Part shown: positions 51,160 through 60,447 of the stretch, piece by piece
Numbering within the stretch: the stretch's first letter is position 1
How the letters are laid out: every line of letters begins with the position of its first letter
Assembly: GCF_020696975.1 (NCBI RefSeq)
Contig: NZ_JAJGBK010000003.1
Span: 1-64,000, forward strand
Direction of reading: 5' to 3'
DNA length: 64,000 bases
DNA from: Methanoculleus sp.
Lineage (GTDB): Archaea > Halobacteriota > Methanomicrobia > Methanomicrobiales > Methanoculleaceae
The notes under the pieces: generated by a model
What the model saw: only the letters and a program-made list of their open reading frames with translations
What the model was told of the DNA's origin: nothing
The model's database searches: none
Translations under genes and position numbers: made by a program

Positions 51160-52366
51160 TCGTGTTGATCAGGGCTGCGAACCCTTCCATCTCCTTATCG
51201 AGCACTTCAGTTCGGGTCATCCCCATGCTCATCTCCGCATCGGCCGTCAGCATATCGGGGCCGCGCACCACCTCGCGGTCGAGACCGTCCGCGGAGAGGA
51301 TCTTTCGGGCCTCGGCGTCGTGGACGAACGCCCGGCCGGGGATGACGACGACATCCTCAAGCCTTGCCAGGTTCACCCCGGCGAGGTCGTCAGCGGTGAT
51401 GAGGCAGGCGATCTCCTTTCTGACCCGAACAACCCGTGAGGTGGAGCCGCGGATCGAGAGGAGGCGCTGGATGAAGGGCGCCGCGACGCTCCCGGTGATC
51501 ACCGTCGCGCGCTTCCGGACCCGGGGGAGTTTCTTCAAGAGATCGGGCTCGTGGAGGAGCGCAAACGGCGAGCCGATCGAGGGGTCGCCGAGCGGGGTTC
51601 CGCTGATCTTCATCGAGAATCGCTCGTTTAGGTCGGTGACGATATCGTGGAACTCGTCGACGGTATGGACCTGCTGCCCCTCGATGAGCGGCGCGTTACC
51701 GAGGATGAGCCCCTGGTCGGTTCGGTTTGCAAACCGCATCAGGATCAGCCCTTTTGCGCCCCGCTCCTCCAGCCACGCACAGGTCTCTTCGAGGACCTCG
51801 CCGTCGTTGACACCGGGAATAACAACCGCAGCGGCGTAGACATCGATCTCACCGCAGAGCCGGTCGAGGACCGCGAGCGAGGCTTCCGGTGTCGGGTCGT
51901 GCATCCACTGCCGCCGCAGATCCGGGTCGGCGGCGAAGACAGTGTAGGATACCTCGGAAAGACCGTTCTCGACGAGGAAGTCGGCTATGCCGGGGTCGTC
52001 GAACCCCTTGCCGCTCGTGTAGCCGATATGGATCGGGACCTCCATGCTGCCGAGGAGTTCGATGAGGTCGCGGAACTCCGGGTAGCAGCTCGGGTCCCCG
52101 CCGCCGCTGATGGTGATCCGGTCGATGTCGTCGCCGGTGATCTGGAGGTTTGCCAGCGTCTCGTCGGCGACGGTCCGGAGGTCCTTGAACCCCTCATATC
52201 CTTCCCGCACCCCCCGGGTGCAGTAGTCGCAGCCAACCTGGAAGGGGAGGCAGTATTTGCAGCCAAACGACGTCGTCCCTTTGACGTGTTTGAAGTAGCA
52301 GTACGAACAGAACCCCCGGCAGTCGAGGCCGGGCCGGCCCCCGAGATCGACGGTGAGATGCGACAT
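51140..52366 (-). CDS. mmp10: Radical SAM methyl-coenzyme M reductase arginine methyltransferase (Mmp10-like)
   Basis: 'DCRGFCSYCYFKHVKGTTSFGCKYCLPFQVGCDYCTRGVREGYEGF'. Confidence 0.85.
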   Translation of the reverse strand: MSHLTVDLGGRPGLDCRGFCSYCYFKHVKGTTSFGCKYCLPFQVGCDYCTRGVREGYEGFKDLRTVADETLANLQITGDDIDRITISGGGDPSCYPEFRDLIELLGSMEVPIHIGYTSGKGFDDPGIADFLVENGLSEVSYTVFAADPDLRRQWMHDPTPEASLAVLDRLCGEIDVYAAAVVIPGVNDGEVLEETCAWLEERGAKGLILMRFANRTDQGLILGNAPLIEGQQVHTVDEFHDIVTDLNERFSMKISGTPLGDPSIGSPFALLHEPDLLKKLPRVRKRATVITGSVAAPFIQRLLSIRGSTSRVVRVRKEIACLITADDLAGVNLARLEDVVVIPGRAFVHDAEARKILSADGLDREVVRGPDMLTADAEMSMGMTRTEVLDKEMEGFAALINTINRYGR

Positions 52367-52509
52367 CCTGCTGGTACTTCTGTGCTCCTCTGTTATGAAC
52401 GTTGCAGACCCGGTTCCTGCCGTCCTGCGATTCGCTCCGGCGGGCCGGCCGGCGGCGCATCCCGCACCTTTATGATTCTACGGCGCGAGGCTGCAGTGGA
52501 GGAGAGGGT

Positions 52510-52785
52510 ATGCGGACGAGCCACCGGCTGCTGCTCCGGTTCTATCACGACCCCGGCTACGACTTCTCCCGAATCGAGGTCGAGTACGTCGACCGGGGGG
52601 CGCCCGGCGACCGCTCGACGGTCCGGGGCGACCGGGTCGTCGCGCTCGATGCGCAGTACCTGGAGGTGGACGCCGGGACGCACGTGGCGTGTATTCCGTA
52701 TCACCGGGTCCGGCGGATACTGTATGATGGTGAGGTTGTTTGGGAACGCGACGCTCCGATAGGAGCGGAGCGTGAGCACCGCTAG
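52510..52785 (+). CDS. DUF504 / MJ1316 family protein
   Basis: 'RTSHRLLLRFYHDPGYDFSRIEVEYVDRGAPGD...IPYHRVRRILYDGEVVWER'. Confidence 0.85.
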   Translation: MRTSHRLLLRFYHDPGYDFSRIEVEYVDRGAPGDRSTVRGDRVVALDAQYLEVDAGTHVACIPYHRVRRILYDGEVVWERDAPIGAEREHR

Positions 52786-52792
52786 GTGCGAG
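52748..52792 (+). repeat. Dispersed two-hairpin repeat, copy B
   Basis: gcgACGCTCcgataggagcgGAGCGTgaGCACCgctaGGTGCgag; overlaps DUF504 3' end. Confidence 0.7.
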
Positions 52793-52880
52793 TTATGGTG
52801 ATCAACCGGGGGATGCCGAGGAGGAGTGAGGGGAACCGGCGCCACCTTTTTTACCGCAGACCGCCCACGATATAAGGTAT

Positions 52881-52953
52881 GCCCCAGTGGCTTAGCTGGC
52901 AGAGCGGCTGACTTGTAATCAGCAGGTCCCGAGTTCAAATCTCGGCTGGGGCT
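52881..52953 (+). tRNA. tRNA-Thr (TGT)
   Basis: Acceptor GCCCCAG/CTGGGGC; anticodon arm GCTGA-CTTGTAA-TCAGC. Confidence 0.92.
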
Positions 52954-53111
52954 CTAAGAAGCCAACTTATTAGCCTATTTTAAATTGAGCCTCATATTCT
53001 CGATCAATTCGTGGACGAGAGGTATGGAAACATATATTAGTTCTTCAGATGCGTATATCTCATCGTATTACGTATAACGCATATGCACGCCACATGTGCG
53101 GGGTGGGTGTA

Positions 53112-53255
53112 ATGGCGAAGGCTATAGAGTTAGGGTTGAAATTAAAAGGTGAGGATGCTCGCAGGTTTGAGAGATTCCTTGAGCACAATGACCTGAGTAC
53201 GCGCGGCCAGTTTTTAGTCAGGGAGGCTGCGGTGCGTTCTCAAAAGCGATCTTAA
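53112..53255 (+). CDS. Small antitoxin-like protein upstream of GNAT gene
   Basis: MAKAIELGLKLKGEDARRFERFLEHNDLSTRGQFLVREAAVRSQKRS; immediately 5' of GNAT. Confidence 0.55.
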   Translation: MAKAIELGLKLKGEDARRFERFLEHNDLSTRGQFLVREAAVRSQKRS

Positions 53256-53280
53256 TGGTAGAACCATTCCTGATGAAGAG

Positions 53281-53808
53281 TTGGAGTACATCACTCTCCA
53301 CGAAGGAATTGATGTTAATTCTTTTTCTTGTTGTAGTAACCCCGAAGAAGTTGATTTAGAGGGATTTCTAAAAGAAGATGCCTTACGGTGTCAGAACAGT
53401 TTCTTCTCAGTCACGCGAGTCGTTTTCTGGAAAGGGACCCTTGTGGGATATTTTACGCTTGTAACCGATTGCATCGAAAAAGAGGAGATGATACGGGGAG
53501 ATCGAATAAAGGGTTATAAATATCGATATTACCCAGCAATAAAAATTGCACGGCTGGCAGTTCACGACGATTACCGACATTGCGGTATCGGGACTAACAT
53601 GTTAATAGAGATCTTTTCTATTGTGGGCGACACTACCGAACATGTCGGCTGTAGGATTCTAACGGTTGACTCTAAACCGACCTCTGCAGGGTTCTATGAA
53701 AAATCAGATTTTCGAAGGGCATTAGTCAACCCGGAAGGCCCACAAAAGGACACCATTCCATTTTATTTTGATGTTTTACATATCATCCAGGCGAGAAAAA
53801 GTTTGTAG
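53281..53808 (+). CDS. GNAT family N-acetyltransferase (possible TA toxin)
   Basis: 'IKIARLAVHDDYRHCGIGTNMLIEIFSIV' and 'GFYEKSDFRRA' acetyl-CoA binding signature; TTG start uncertain. Confidence 0.8.
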   Translation: MEYITLHEGIDVNSFSCCSNPEEVDLEGFLKEDALRCQNSFFSVTRVVFWKGTLVGYFTLVTDCIEKEEMIRGDRIKGYKYRYYPAIKIARLAVHDDYRHCGIGTNMLIEIFSIVGDTTEHVGCRILTVDSKPTSAGFYEKSDFRRALVNPEGPQKDTIPFYFDVLHIIQARKSL

Positions 53809-53993
53809 ATCCCATTATTGACCTTGTTTGAAAATACACCCAAAATGAGCCCGGCGCGCTCCGGAGACACAGACATGCTGAAAAAGAGAGGGGTATGGTT
53901 AAAGCGTCTCAAATCTCACCCGGCCCCCCTCCGACCCAACCGCACCCCCACCCCATCGTAGTCCTTTTCACCAGATCCAACCCATATTTATAC

Positions 53994-56939
53994 ATGGCCT
54001 CTCACGTCCACCGGATTGAGGTTCGTTATTCTCACGATCCACGGCTACAGACGCGTACCGAGAGGTTCCGCTCGCTGGGCATCCCCGTGCGCGAGCTGCA
54101 CCTTGTCGACGTCTATACCGTAGCGACCTCCCAGAGGGACTTTACCCCTGAGGAACTCTCGCAGATCGGCGCGCAGCTCAGCAACCCCGTTGTCCAGCAC
54201 TACTCCGTCGACCGGCCGACCGAGGCCGCCTTCGATTATGCGATCGAGGTCGGGTTCCTCCCCGGGGTCACCGACAACGCCGGGACGACGGCAAGACAGA
54301 CCATCGAGGATTACTTCGGGTTCCGGTTCGGCGAGGGGGAGGCGGTCTTCTCGTCGCAGCTCTACCTCGCCGCCGGCGACCTCACGCCCGAAACCCTCCA
54401 GAGGCTTACAACGGCTCTCGCAAACCCGCTCGTCAACCGCGTCCACGTCAGGAGCCGCGAGGAGTACGGCAAGACGGGGATGGACCCGATCACCCCCTTC
54501 GTCCGCCTCCACGACCTGCAGGCCGCCGGAACCGTCGATCTCGACCTCCCCGACCCGGAACTCGCACGTATCGGGAAAGAGGGGATCGTCGATCCCAAGA
54601 CAGGGGAGCGGCGCGGGCCGCTTGCCCTCGACCTCGCCCAGCTCCACGCGATCCGCGACTACTTCCGGGAGCTCGGACGGAGGCCGACGGATGTCGAGCT
54701 CGAGTCGCTCGCCCAGACCTGGAGCGAGCACTGCAAGCACACGATCTTTGCCTCAGCCATGGACGACGACGTCCCCCGGGGGCTCTACAAGACCTGCATC
54801 CAGGCGGCCACCAACACCGTCCGTGAGGCAAAGGGCGACGACGACATCTGCGTCTCGGTCTTCACCGACAACTCCGGCGCAATCGTCTTCGACGACGAGC
54901 ACCTCGTGACCTGCAAGGTCGAGACCCACAACTCCCCCTCGGCCCTCGACCCCTTCGGCGGGGCGCTCACCGGGATCGTCGGGGTGAACCGCGACACGAT
55001 CGGGTTCGGCCTTGGGGCCAGGCCCTGCATCAACATCTACGGCTACTGCGTCGGCGACCCCGATACCGAGCCGGCCCTCTTCCGCGGGAAGAACCGGACG
55101 AATCCCATCCTCTCTCCCCGGAGGATCTTCGAGGGCGTCGTCCGCGGCGTCGATGTCGGCGGCAACTGCTCGGGCATCCCGACGCCGCAGGGGTGGTGCT
55201 ACTTCCACGACCGCTATGTGGGGAAACCACTCGTCTTCGCGGGCACCGTCGGCGTGATGCCGCGTGCCCGTAACGGAAAGCCGCTCCACGAGAAGCAGGC
55301 TCTCCCCGGCGACCTCATCGTCATGGTCGGCGGCCGGGTCGGCAAAGACGGGATCCACGGGGCCACCTTCTCTTCAGAAGCCCTCGACCCGGCAAGCCCC
55401 GTGACCGCGGTCCAGATCGGAGATCCCATCACCCAGAAGAAGTTCTCCGACGTCATCGTCAAGGAGGCCCGCGACCTCGACCTCTACCGGAGCATCACCG
55501 ACAACGGGGCGGGAGGAATCTCCTGCTCCGTCGCCGAGATGGCGCGAGAGTCGGGCGGGTGCCACGTCCTCCTCGACCGCGTCCCGCTGAAGTACCCCGG
55601 CATGGCGCCGTGGGAGATCTGGATCTCCGAATCGCAGGAGCGGATGACGCTCGCCGTCCCGGAGGAGAAGGTCGAGGCGTTCATGGACCTGATGAAGAGG
55701 AGAGAGGTCGAGGCGACCGTCATCGGGAGGTTCACCGATACGGGGAGATGCGTCGTCGAGTACAACGGCGAAGCCGTCATGGACGTCGACCTCGACTTCC
55801 TCCACGACGGCCTGCCAAAGAAGCATCTCGTGACAAAGCCCGTAAAGGCGGCCTATCCCGAGCCCGACTTCCCGTGCCCGGACCGGCTCGACGACCTCCT
55901 CCTCGCGATGCTCAAAAGGAAGAACATCTGCTCCAAAGAGTTCATCTCGACCCGGTACGACCATACCGTCCAGGGCGGGCACATCCTTGGCCCGGTCCAG
56001 GGAGCCGGGCGGGTCCAGACCCCGGCCACGCTGACGAAGGTCGTCCCCGGCTCGATGAAGGGCGTCGGGCTCTCGCAGGGCCTCTTCCCGTCCTACTCGG
56101 AACTCGACCCCTACCGCATGGCACTCGCCGCGATCGATGCGGCAATCCGCGGGCTCGTCGCGATAGGCGTCCCGATGGAGACGATCGCGCTCCTCGACAA
56201 CTTCTGCTGGTGCTCCTCCGACGCGCCCGGGCGGCTCTGGCAGCTCAAGCAGGCTGCGTTCGGGTGCCGGGACGGCGCGGTCGGGTTCGGCACACCGTTC
56301 ATCTCCGGGAAAGACAGCATGTATAACGACTTCTCCGGGTTCGACGCCGACTCTAACCCCGTGAAGGTCTCCGTACCCCCGACCCTCCTCATCACATCGA
56401 TAGGCGTCCACCCCGACGTCACGACCGCGGTCTCGATGGACGCGAAGTTCGGCGGCGACCTCGTCTACGTCGTGGGGGAGACCCGGGAGGAACTCGGCGG
56501 GTCGGAGTACCTCGCGCACCTCGGTATCGAGGGGGGTACGGTCCCGTCCCTCGATATCGAGGCAGCAAAGGCGCGCTACGAGAGGATGACCGACACCATC
56601 GAGAAGAAACTCGTGGCGTCCGCCTTCCCGGTGACGCACGGAGGACTCCTCGTCGCCCTCGCAAAGGTCGCGATCGCCGGGAGAATCGGCATGGATCTCG
56701 CCATCCCCGGCGGGATGCGCCCGGACACCTACCTCCTCTCGGAGTCGCTCGGGCGGCTCGTCGTCACGGTCGCCCCCTCCGACCGCGAATCCTTCGAGGA
56801 GATCTTCGGCAGCGACGCGCACCTCATCGGCCGCGTCGGCGGCACGGCCTTCCGGGTATCGGCAGGAGGGAAAACCCTCATCGAGCAGCCGGTGACGGCA
56901 ATGGAAACTGCGTATAAAGCGCCTTTCGGGGGGTATTGA
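53994..56939 (+). CDS. purL: Phosphoribosylformylglycinamidine synthase, PurL with N-terminal PurS-like segments
   Basis: 'LELESLAQTWSEHCKHTIF'-type motif, 'KVETHNSPSALDPFGGALTGIVGVNRD'; N-terminal about 170 aa before PurL core. Confidence 0.93.
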   Translation: MASHVHRIEVRYSHDPRLQTRTERFRSLGIPVRELHLVDVYTVATSQRDFTPEELSQIGAQLSNPVVQHYSVDRPTEAAFDYAIEVGFLPGVTDNAGTTARQTIEDYFGFRFGEGEAVFSSQLYLAAGDLTPETLQRLTTALANPLVNRVHVRSREEYGKTGMDPITPFVRLHDLQAAGTVDLDLPDPELARIGKEGIVDPKTGERRGPLALDLAQLHAIRDYFRELGRRPTDVELESLAQTWSEHCKHTIFASAMDDDVPRGLYKTCIQAATNTVREAKGDDDICVSVFTDNSGAIVFDDEHLVTCKVETHNSPSALDPFGGALTGIVGVNRDTIGFGLGARPCINIYGYCVGDPDTEPALFRGKNRTNPILSPRRIFEGVVRGVDVGGNCSGIPTPQGWCYFHDRYVGKPLVFAGTVGVMPRARNGKPLHEKQALPGDLIVMVGGRVGKDGIHGATFSSEALDPASPVTAVQIGDPITQKKFSDVIVKEARDLDLYRSITDNGAGGISCSVAEMARESGGCHVLLDRVPLKYPGMAPWEIWISESQERMTLAVPEEKVEAFMDLMKRREVEATVIGRFTDTGRCVVEYNGEAVMDVDLDFLHDGLPKKHLVTKPVKAAYPEPDFPCPDRLDDLLLAMLKRKNICSKEFISTRYDHTVQGGHILGPVQGAGRVQTPATLTKVVPGSMKGVGLSQGLFPSYSELDPYRMALAAIDAAIRGLVAIGVPMETIALLDNFCWCSSDAPGRLWQLKQAAFGCRDGAVGFGTPFISGKDSMYNDFSGFDADSNPVKVSVPPTLLITSIGVHPDVTTAVSMDAKFGGDLVYVVGETREELGGSEYLAHLGIEGGTVPSLDIEAAKARYERMTDTIEKKLVASAFPVTHGGLLVALAKVAIAGRIGMDLAIPGGMRPDTYLLSESLGRLVVTVAPSDRESFEEIFGSDAHLIGRVGGTAFRVSAGGKTLIEQPVTAMETAYKAPFGGY

Positions 56940-56940
56940 T

Positions 56941-57753
56941 ATGGTTCGCGCAAACAATCCAAGAGCCCTCATCATGAGCGGCTACGGGATCAACTCCGAG
57001 ATGGAGACGGCGGAAGCTCTCAGACGGGCCGGCATGGCGTCCGATATCGTCCACATCAACGACCTCATCGCGGGAGAGAGATCCCTCTCCGACTACCGGC
57101 TGATGGTCTTCCCCGGCGGGTTCTCCTACGGCGACGACACCGGCGCCGGCAACGCCTACGCAAACCGCGTCCGAAACAACCTCTGGAGCGACGTAAAGGA
57201 GTTCCTCGCGGGAGACAACCTGGTGCTCGGGATCTGCAACGGCTTCCAGATCCTCGCGAATCTCGGCCTCGTTCCCGCGTTCGATCAGGACCGCCCCCGC
57301 GAGATCGCCCTGATGCCGAACCGGAAGGGTGTACTGGAGTGCCGGTTCGTCACGCTGAAACCTGCCGCGGATAACCTCTGGACGAAGGGCATCTCGCACC
57401 TCTACTGCCCGGTCTCCCACGGCGAAGGGAACTTCTCCTGCTCCGAGGAGACCTTAAAGCGGATCGAGCGGGAGGAGATGGTCGCGTTCCGGTACTGCCG
57501 CGACGACCTCTCCCCCGCGGGAGGGGAGTACCCCTACAACCCGAACGGGGCGCTCGCGGATATCGCCGGGATAACCTCGGCGGACGGCAAGGTCCTCGGC
57601 CTGATGCCGCACCCCGAGCGGGCCATGGAGTTCGTGAACCTCTACGACTGGCCGGTGAGAAAAGAGCGGCTGAAGCGCGAGGGCAAACCCCTGCCCACCG
57701 AGTCGATGAACATGCAGTTCTTCAGGAACATCGTTGCGTACTTCGGGGAATAA
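56941..57753 (+). CDS. purQ: Phosphoribosylformylglycinamidine synthase subunit PurQ
   Basis: 'MVFPGGFSYGDDTGAGNAYANRV', 'LVLGICNGFQILANLGLVP'. Confidence 0.94.
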   Translation: MVRANNPRALIMSGYGINSEMETAEALRRAGMASDIVHINDLIAGERSLSDYRLMVFPGGFSYGDDTGAGNAYANRVRNNLWSDVKEFLAGDNLVLGICNGFQILANLGLVPAFDQDRPREIALMPNRKGVLECRFVTLKPAADNLWTKGISHLYCPVSHGEGNFSCSEETLKRIEREEMVAFRYCRDDLSPAGGEYPYNPNGALADIAGITSADGKVLGLMPHPERAMEFVNLYDWPVRKERLKREGKPLPTESMNMQFFRNIVAYFGE

Positions 57754-57928
57754 CCCCCGGGATACTTTTTTCAGGATCCCGGGTGCCCGGAAACCCGGGT
57801 AAAGGGATGACATTCCGGTTCACGGGGAAGAAGGTGTGAGAGCCGGATATCAGGCTTACCCCGGGCAGGCCGGCAGATCGGCCGGTGACGGAAAACTAGA
57901 GGTAGTCGGGAGGGTAAGAGGGAGTACG

Positions 57929-58249
57929 ATGAGTACCCAACAGGAGATGACCGACGAGGAGAACGGAGAGGTGTGGGAGTTGCGGCTCTACGTCGCAGGC
58001 CAGACCCCGAAATCGCTTGCAGCGTTTGCCAACCTGAAGAAATTCTGCGAGGAGCACCTCTGCGGGCGATACCGGATCGAGGTGATCGACCTCATCGAAC
58101 ATCCCCAGCTTGCACGTGGCGATCAGATAGTCGCCGTACCCACGCTGGTCCGAAAACTCCCCCCGCCCTTAAGAAAGATCATCGGCGATCTCTCGAACAC
58201 CGAGAAGGTCCTGGTTGGTTTAGATATACGGCCCGGGAATAAAACCTGA
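57929..58249 (+). CDS. kaiB: Circadian clock KaiB-like protein (KaiB-1)
   Basis: '[26 protein letters not shown]...[50 protein letters not shown]'. Confidence 0.93.
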   Translation: MSTQQEMTDEENGEVWELRLYVAGQTPKSLAAFANLKKFCEEHLCGRYRIEVIDLIEHPQLARGDQIVAVPTLVRKLPPPLRKIIGDLSNTEKVLVGLDIRPGNKT

Positions 58250-58267
58250 TTTAAGGGAGTTGACCAG

Positions 58268-58612
58268 GTGAGCAACGAGAGCGACAGAAAGGCCCGGACC
58301 ACGGAAGAATTCGAGGCGGCACTGAAGGATACGGACTCCCGCTACATTCTGCGGCTCTATGTAGCGGGGATGACCCCCCGGTCACAGAGGGCGATCGAGA
58401 ACATCAAGAACATCTTTGAGACGAATTACAAAGGGAGTTATGATCTTGAGGTGATTGACATCTACCAGCACCCCGAACTGGCAAAAGAAGCCCAGATCCT
58501 CGCGGTGCCCATGCTCATCAAGCAGCTTCCCCTGCCCATCAGGAAGTTGATCGGGGATATGTCGGACGAAGATCGTATCCTTGTCGGGCTTGGGATCAAG
58601 ATGTTGGAGTGA
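58268..58612 (+). CDS. kaiB: Circadian clock KaiB-like protein (KaiB-2)
   Basis: 'ILRLYVAGMTPRSQRAIENIKNIFE...EVIDIYQHPELAKEAQILAVPMLIKQLPLPIRKLIGDMSDEDRILVGLGI'. Confidence 0.93.
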   Translation: MSNESDRKARTTEEFEAALKDTDSRYILRLYVAGMTPRSQRAIENIKNIFETNYKGSYDLEVIDIYQHPELAKEAQILAVPMLIKQLPLPIRKLIGDMSDEDRILVGLGIKMLE

Positions 58613-60315
58613 ACTTGCGCTCTCCCGGTGAATACGCTCCAGAGGACTCATCCGAAATGAACGTACCTCGATTACCGCGAGAGGAGGAACTCCTTCGTGT
58701 ACTGGAAGAACTCTACGGAGGCTTTGCGGAGGCCGAAGAGACCCTTTCGGCGATCCGACGGGGAGAAGTCGATGCCTTCCTCGTCTCGACGGACGAGGGC
58801 GAGAAGGTCTATACCTTAAACACCGCCGAACACCCCTATCGCGTACTCGTCGAGCAGATGCAGGAAGGGGCTGCGACGCTCTCCACCGACGGCACCATCC
58901 TCTACTGCAACGAGTCGTTCGCCCGGCTTCTCGGCATACCCCTTCAGGACCTGATGGGAGAGTCGATCCATGGCTTCATCGCCCCTGTCAGTGTGGAACG
59001 GTTCCGGGGGATGATGAAGAATGGGGACCCCTCCGGCACCGCGGGCGAGAGCATGCTCCAGGCGCGTAACGGGAACCTGGTGCCGGTGCACCTCTCCCTG
59101 AAACTCCTGCGGATGGACGGGCTGCAGGTCTTCTCCGTGGTTGTGACGGACCTGACCGAGGAGAAGCAGTCGGAGGAACTTCTCAGGAGAGCCTATGCCG
59201 AACTCGAGAACCGGGTCAAAGAGCGGACCATCGAGCTTGCCAGATCCAACCAGGCCCTGCGCGAGAGCGAAGAGCGGCTGGCGATGGCTCTCGATGCCGC
59301 CAGTCTCGCGCCCTGGGAGATCGATCTGACCTCCGGGAAGGTTATTCCGTCTGAAGCGCTGGTGAAACTCTGGGGTGTTCCCGATGCCGGCGCACTGCAG
59401 ACGCGCGACGATTGGAGGACCGTCGTGGTGCAGGAGGATCGGCCCCGTATCCAGCAGGCCATAGATGAGGCCATCGCCCGCAATGGTGAATACATGGCTG
59501 AATTCCGCATCCGCCGCTCATCCGACGGCTCCCTCCGCTGGGTTGCAAGCCGGGGCCTGGTACTCCAGGACCCGGAAGGGCGGCATCAACGCCTCATCGG
59601 CGTTGCCGCCGACGTAACCGAGCAGAAGCGTGCCGAAGAAGAACGGGCACGGCTTCATAGCGAACTCGAGAGTGCGCACCGCGAGGCGAACCTCTACCTG
59701 GATATCCTGACGCATGATATCGGAAACACCGAGAATGTCTCGAATCTCTACACCGAACTCCTCCTTGCCACCCTCGACGGTGAAGCGGCCAAATATGCAG
59801 AGAAACTCCAGCGGAGCGTCAGGAAGAGCATCGAGATCCTGGGCACCGTCTCAAAGATCCGGAGAATTCATCACGGACTGCCCGAGATCCGGCCGGTCGA
59901 ACTTGATGCAATCATCCGTGATGAGATCAGCCGGCATCCAGACAACAGCATCCACTACGAGGGCGTTTCATCCCTTGTGCAGGGTGACGAACTCCTCCCG
60001 GAGGTCTTTTCCAACCTGATCGGCAACGCCGTCAAGCACGGCGGTCCCGACGTCGCGATCGTCGTCCGGACGGAGGATGAGGGGGGGTTTGTGCGGGTCT
60101 CGGTCGAGGATACCGGTCCCGGTGTTCCGGATGCGGATAAGGAGGCGATCTTCCACCGCTACGAGAAGAAGCAGCGAGGTGTCGGCGAGGGGCTCGGGCT
60201 CTATCTGGCCCAGATCCTGGTCGAACGTTACGGCGGCAGGATTTGGGTCGACGATCGGGTGCCGGGCCGCCCGGAATGCGGCGCAGCGTTCCGGTTCACG
60301 CTGAAAAAGGCCTGA
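58609..60315 (+). CDS. PAS-domain sensor histidine kinase in kai cluster
   Basis: Two PAS domains; 'LDILTHDIGN' H-box; 'FSNLIGNAVKHGG', 'DTGPGVPDADKEAIFHRY', 'GEGLGLYLAQ'; GTG start overlaps kaiB-2 stop (ATG at 58657 alternative). Confidence 0.9.
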   Translation: MNLRSPGEYAPEDSSEMNVPRLPREEELLRVLEELYGGFAEAEETLSAIRRGEVDAFLVSTDEGEKVYTLNTAEHPYRVLVEQMQEGAATLSTDGTILYCNESFARLLGIPLQDLMGESIHGFIAPVSVERFRGMMKNGDPSGTAGESMLQARNGNLVPVHLSLKLLRMDGLQVFSVVVTDLTEEKQSEELLRRAYAELENRVKERTIELARSNQALRESEERLAMALDAASLAPWEIDLTSGKVIPSEALVKLWGVPDAGALQTRDDWRTVVVQEDRPRIQQAIDEAIARNGEYMAEFRIRRSSDGSLRWVASRGLVLQDPEGRHQRLIGVAADVTEQKRAEEERARLHSELESAHREANLYLDILTHDIGNTENVSNLYTELLLATLDGEAAKYAEKLQRSVRKSIEILGTVSKIRRIHHGLPEIRPVELDAIIRDEISRHPDNSIHYEGVSSLVQGDELLPEVFSNLIGNAVKHGGPDVAIVVRTEDEGGFVRVSVEDTGPGVPDADKEAIFHRYEKKQRGVGEGLGLYLAQILVERYGGRIWVDDRVPGRPECGAAFRFTLKKA

Positions 60316-60447
60316 AAACTGTGTTGAGTCCCGGACAGGGAAGACCCCGGGATTGTGCCTCTGCGTGGCTCGATCGGTGATACGGCTCCCCCCGGCCCTC
60401 TTGTGCGGGGCAAAGAAGCGCCGGGTCACGGCGTTTCGAAGCATTTT

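Noticed and set aside
55374-56975. 533-aa minus-strand ORF antisense to purL
   Set aside because: Antisense shadow ORF from GC-rich third positions.
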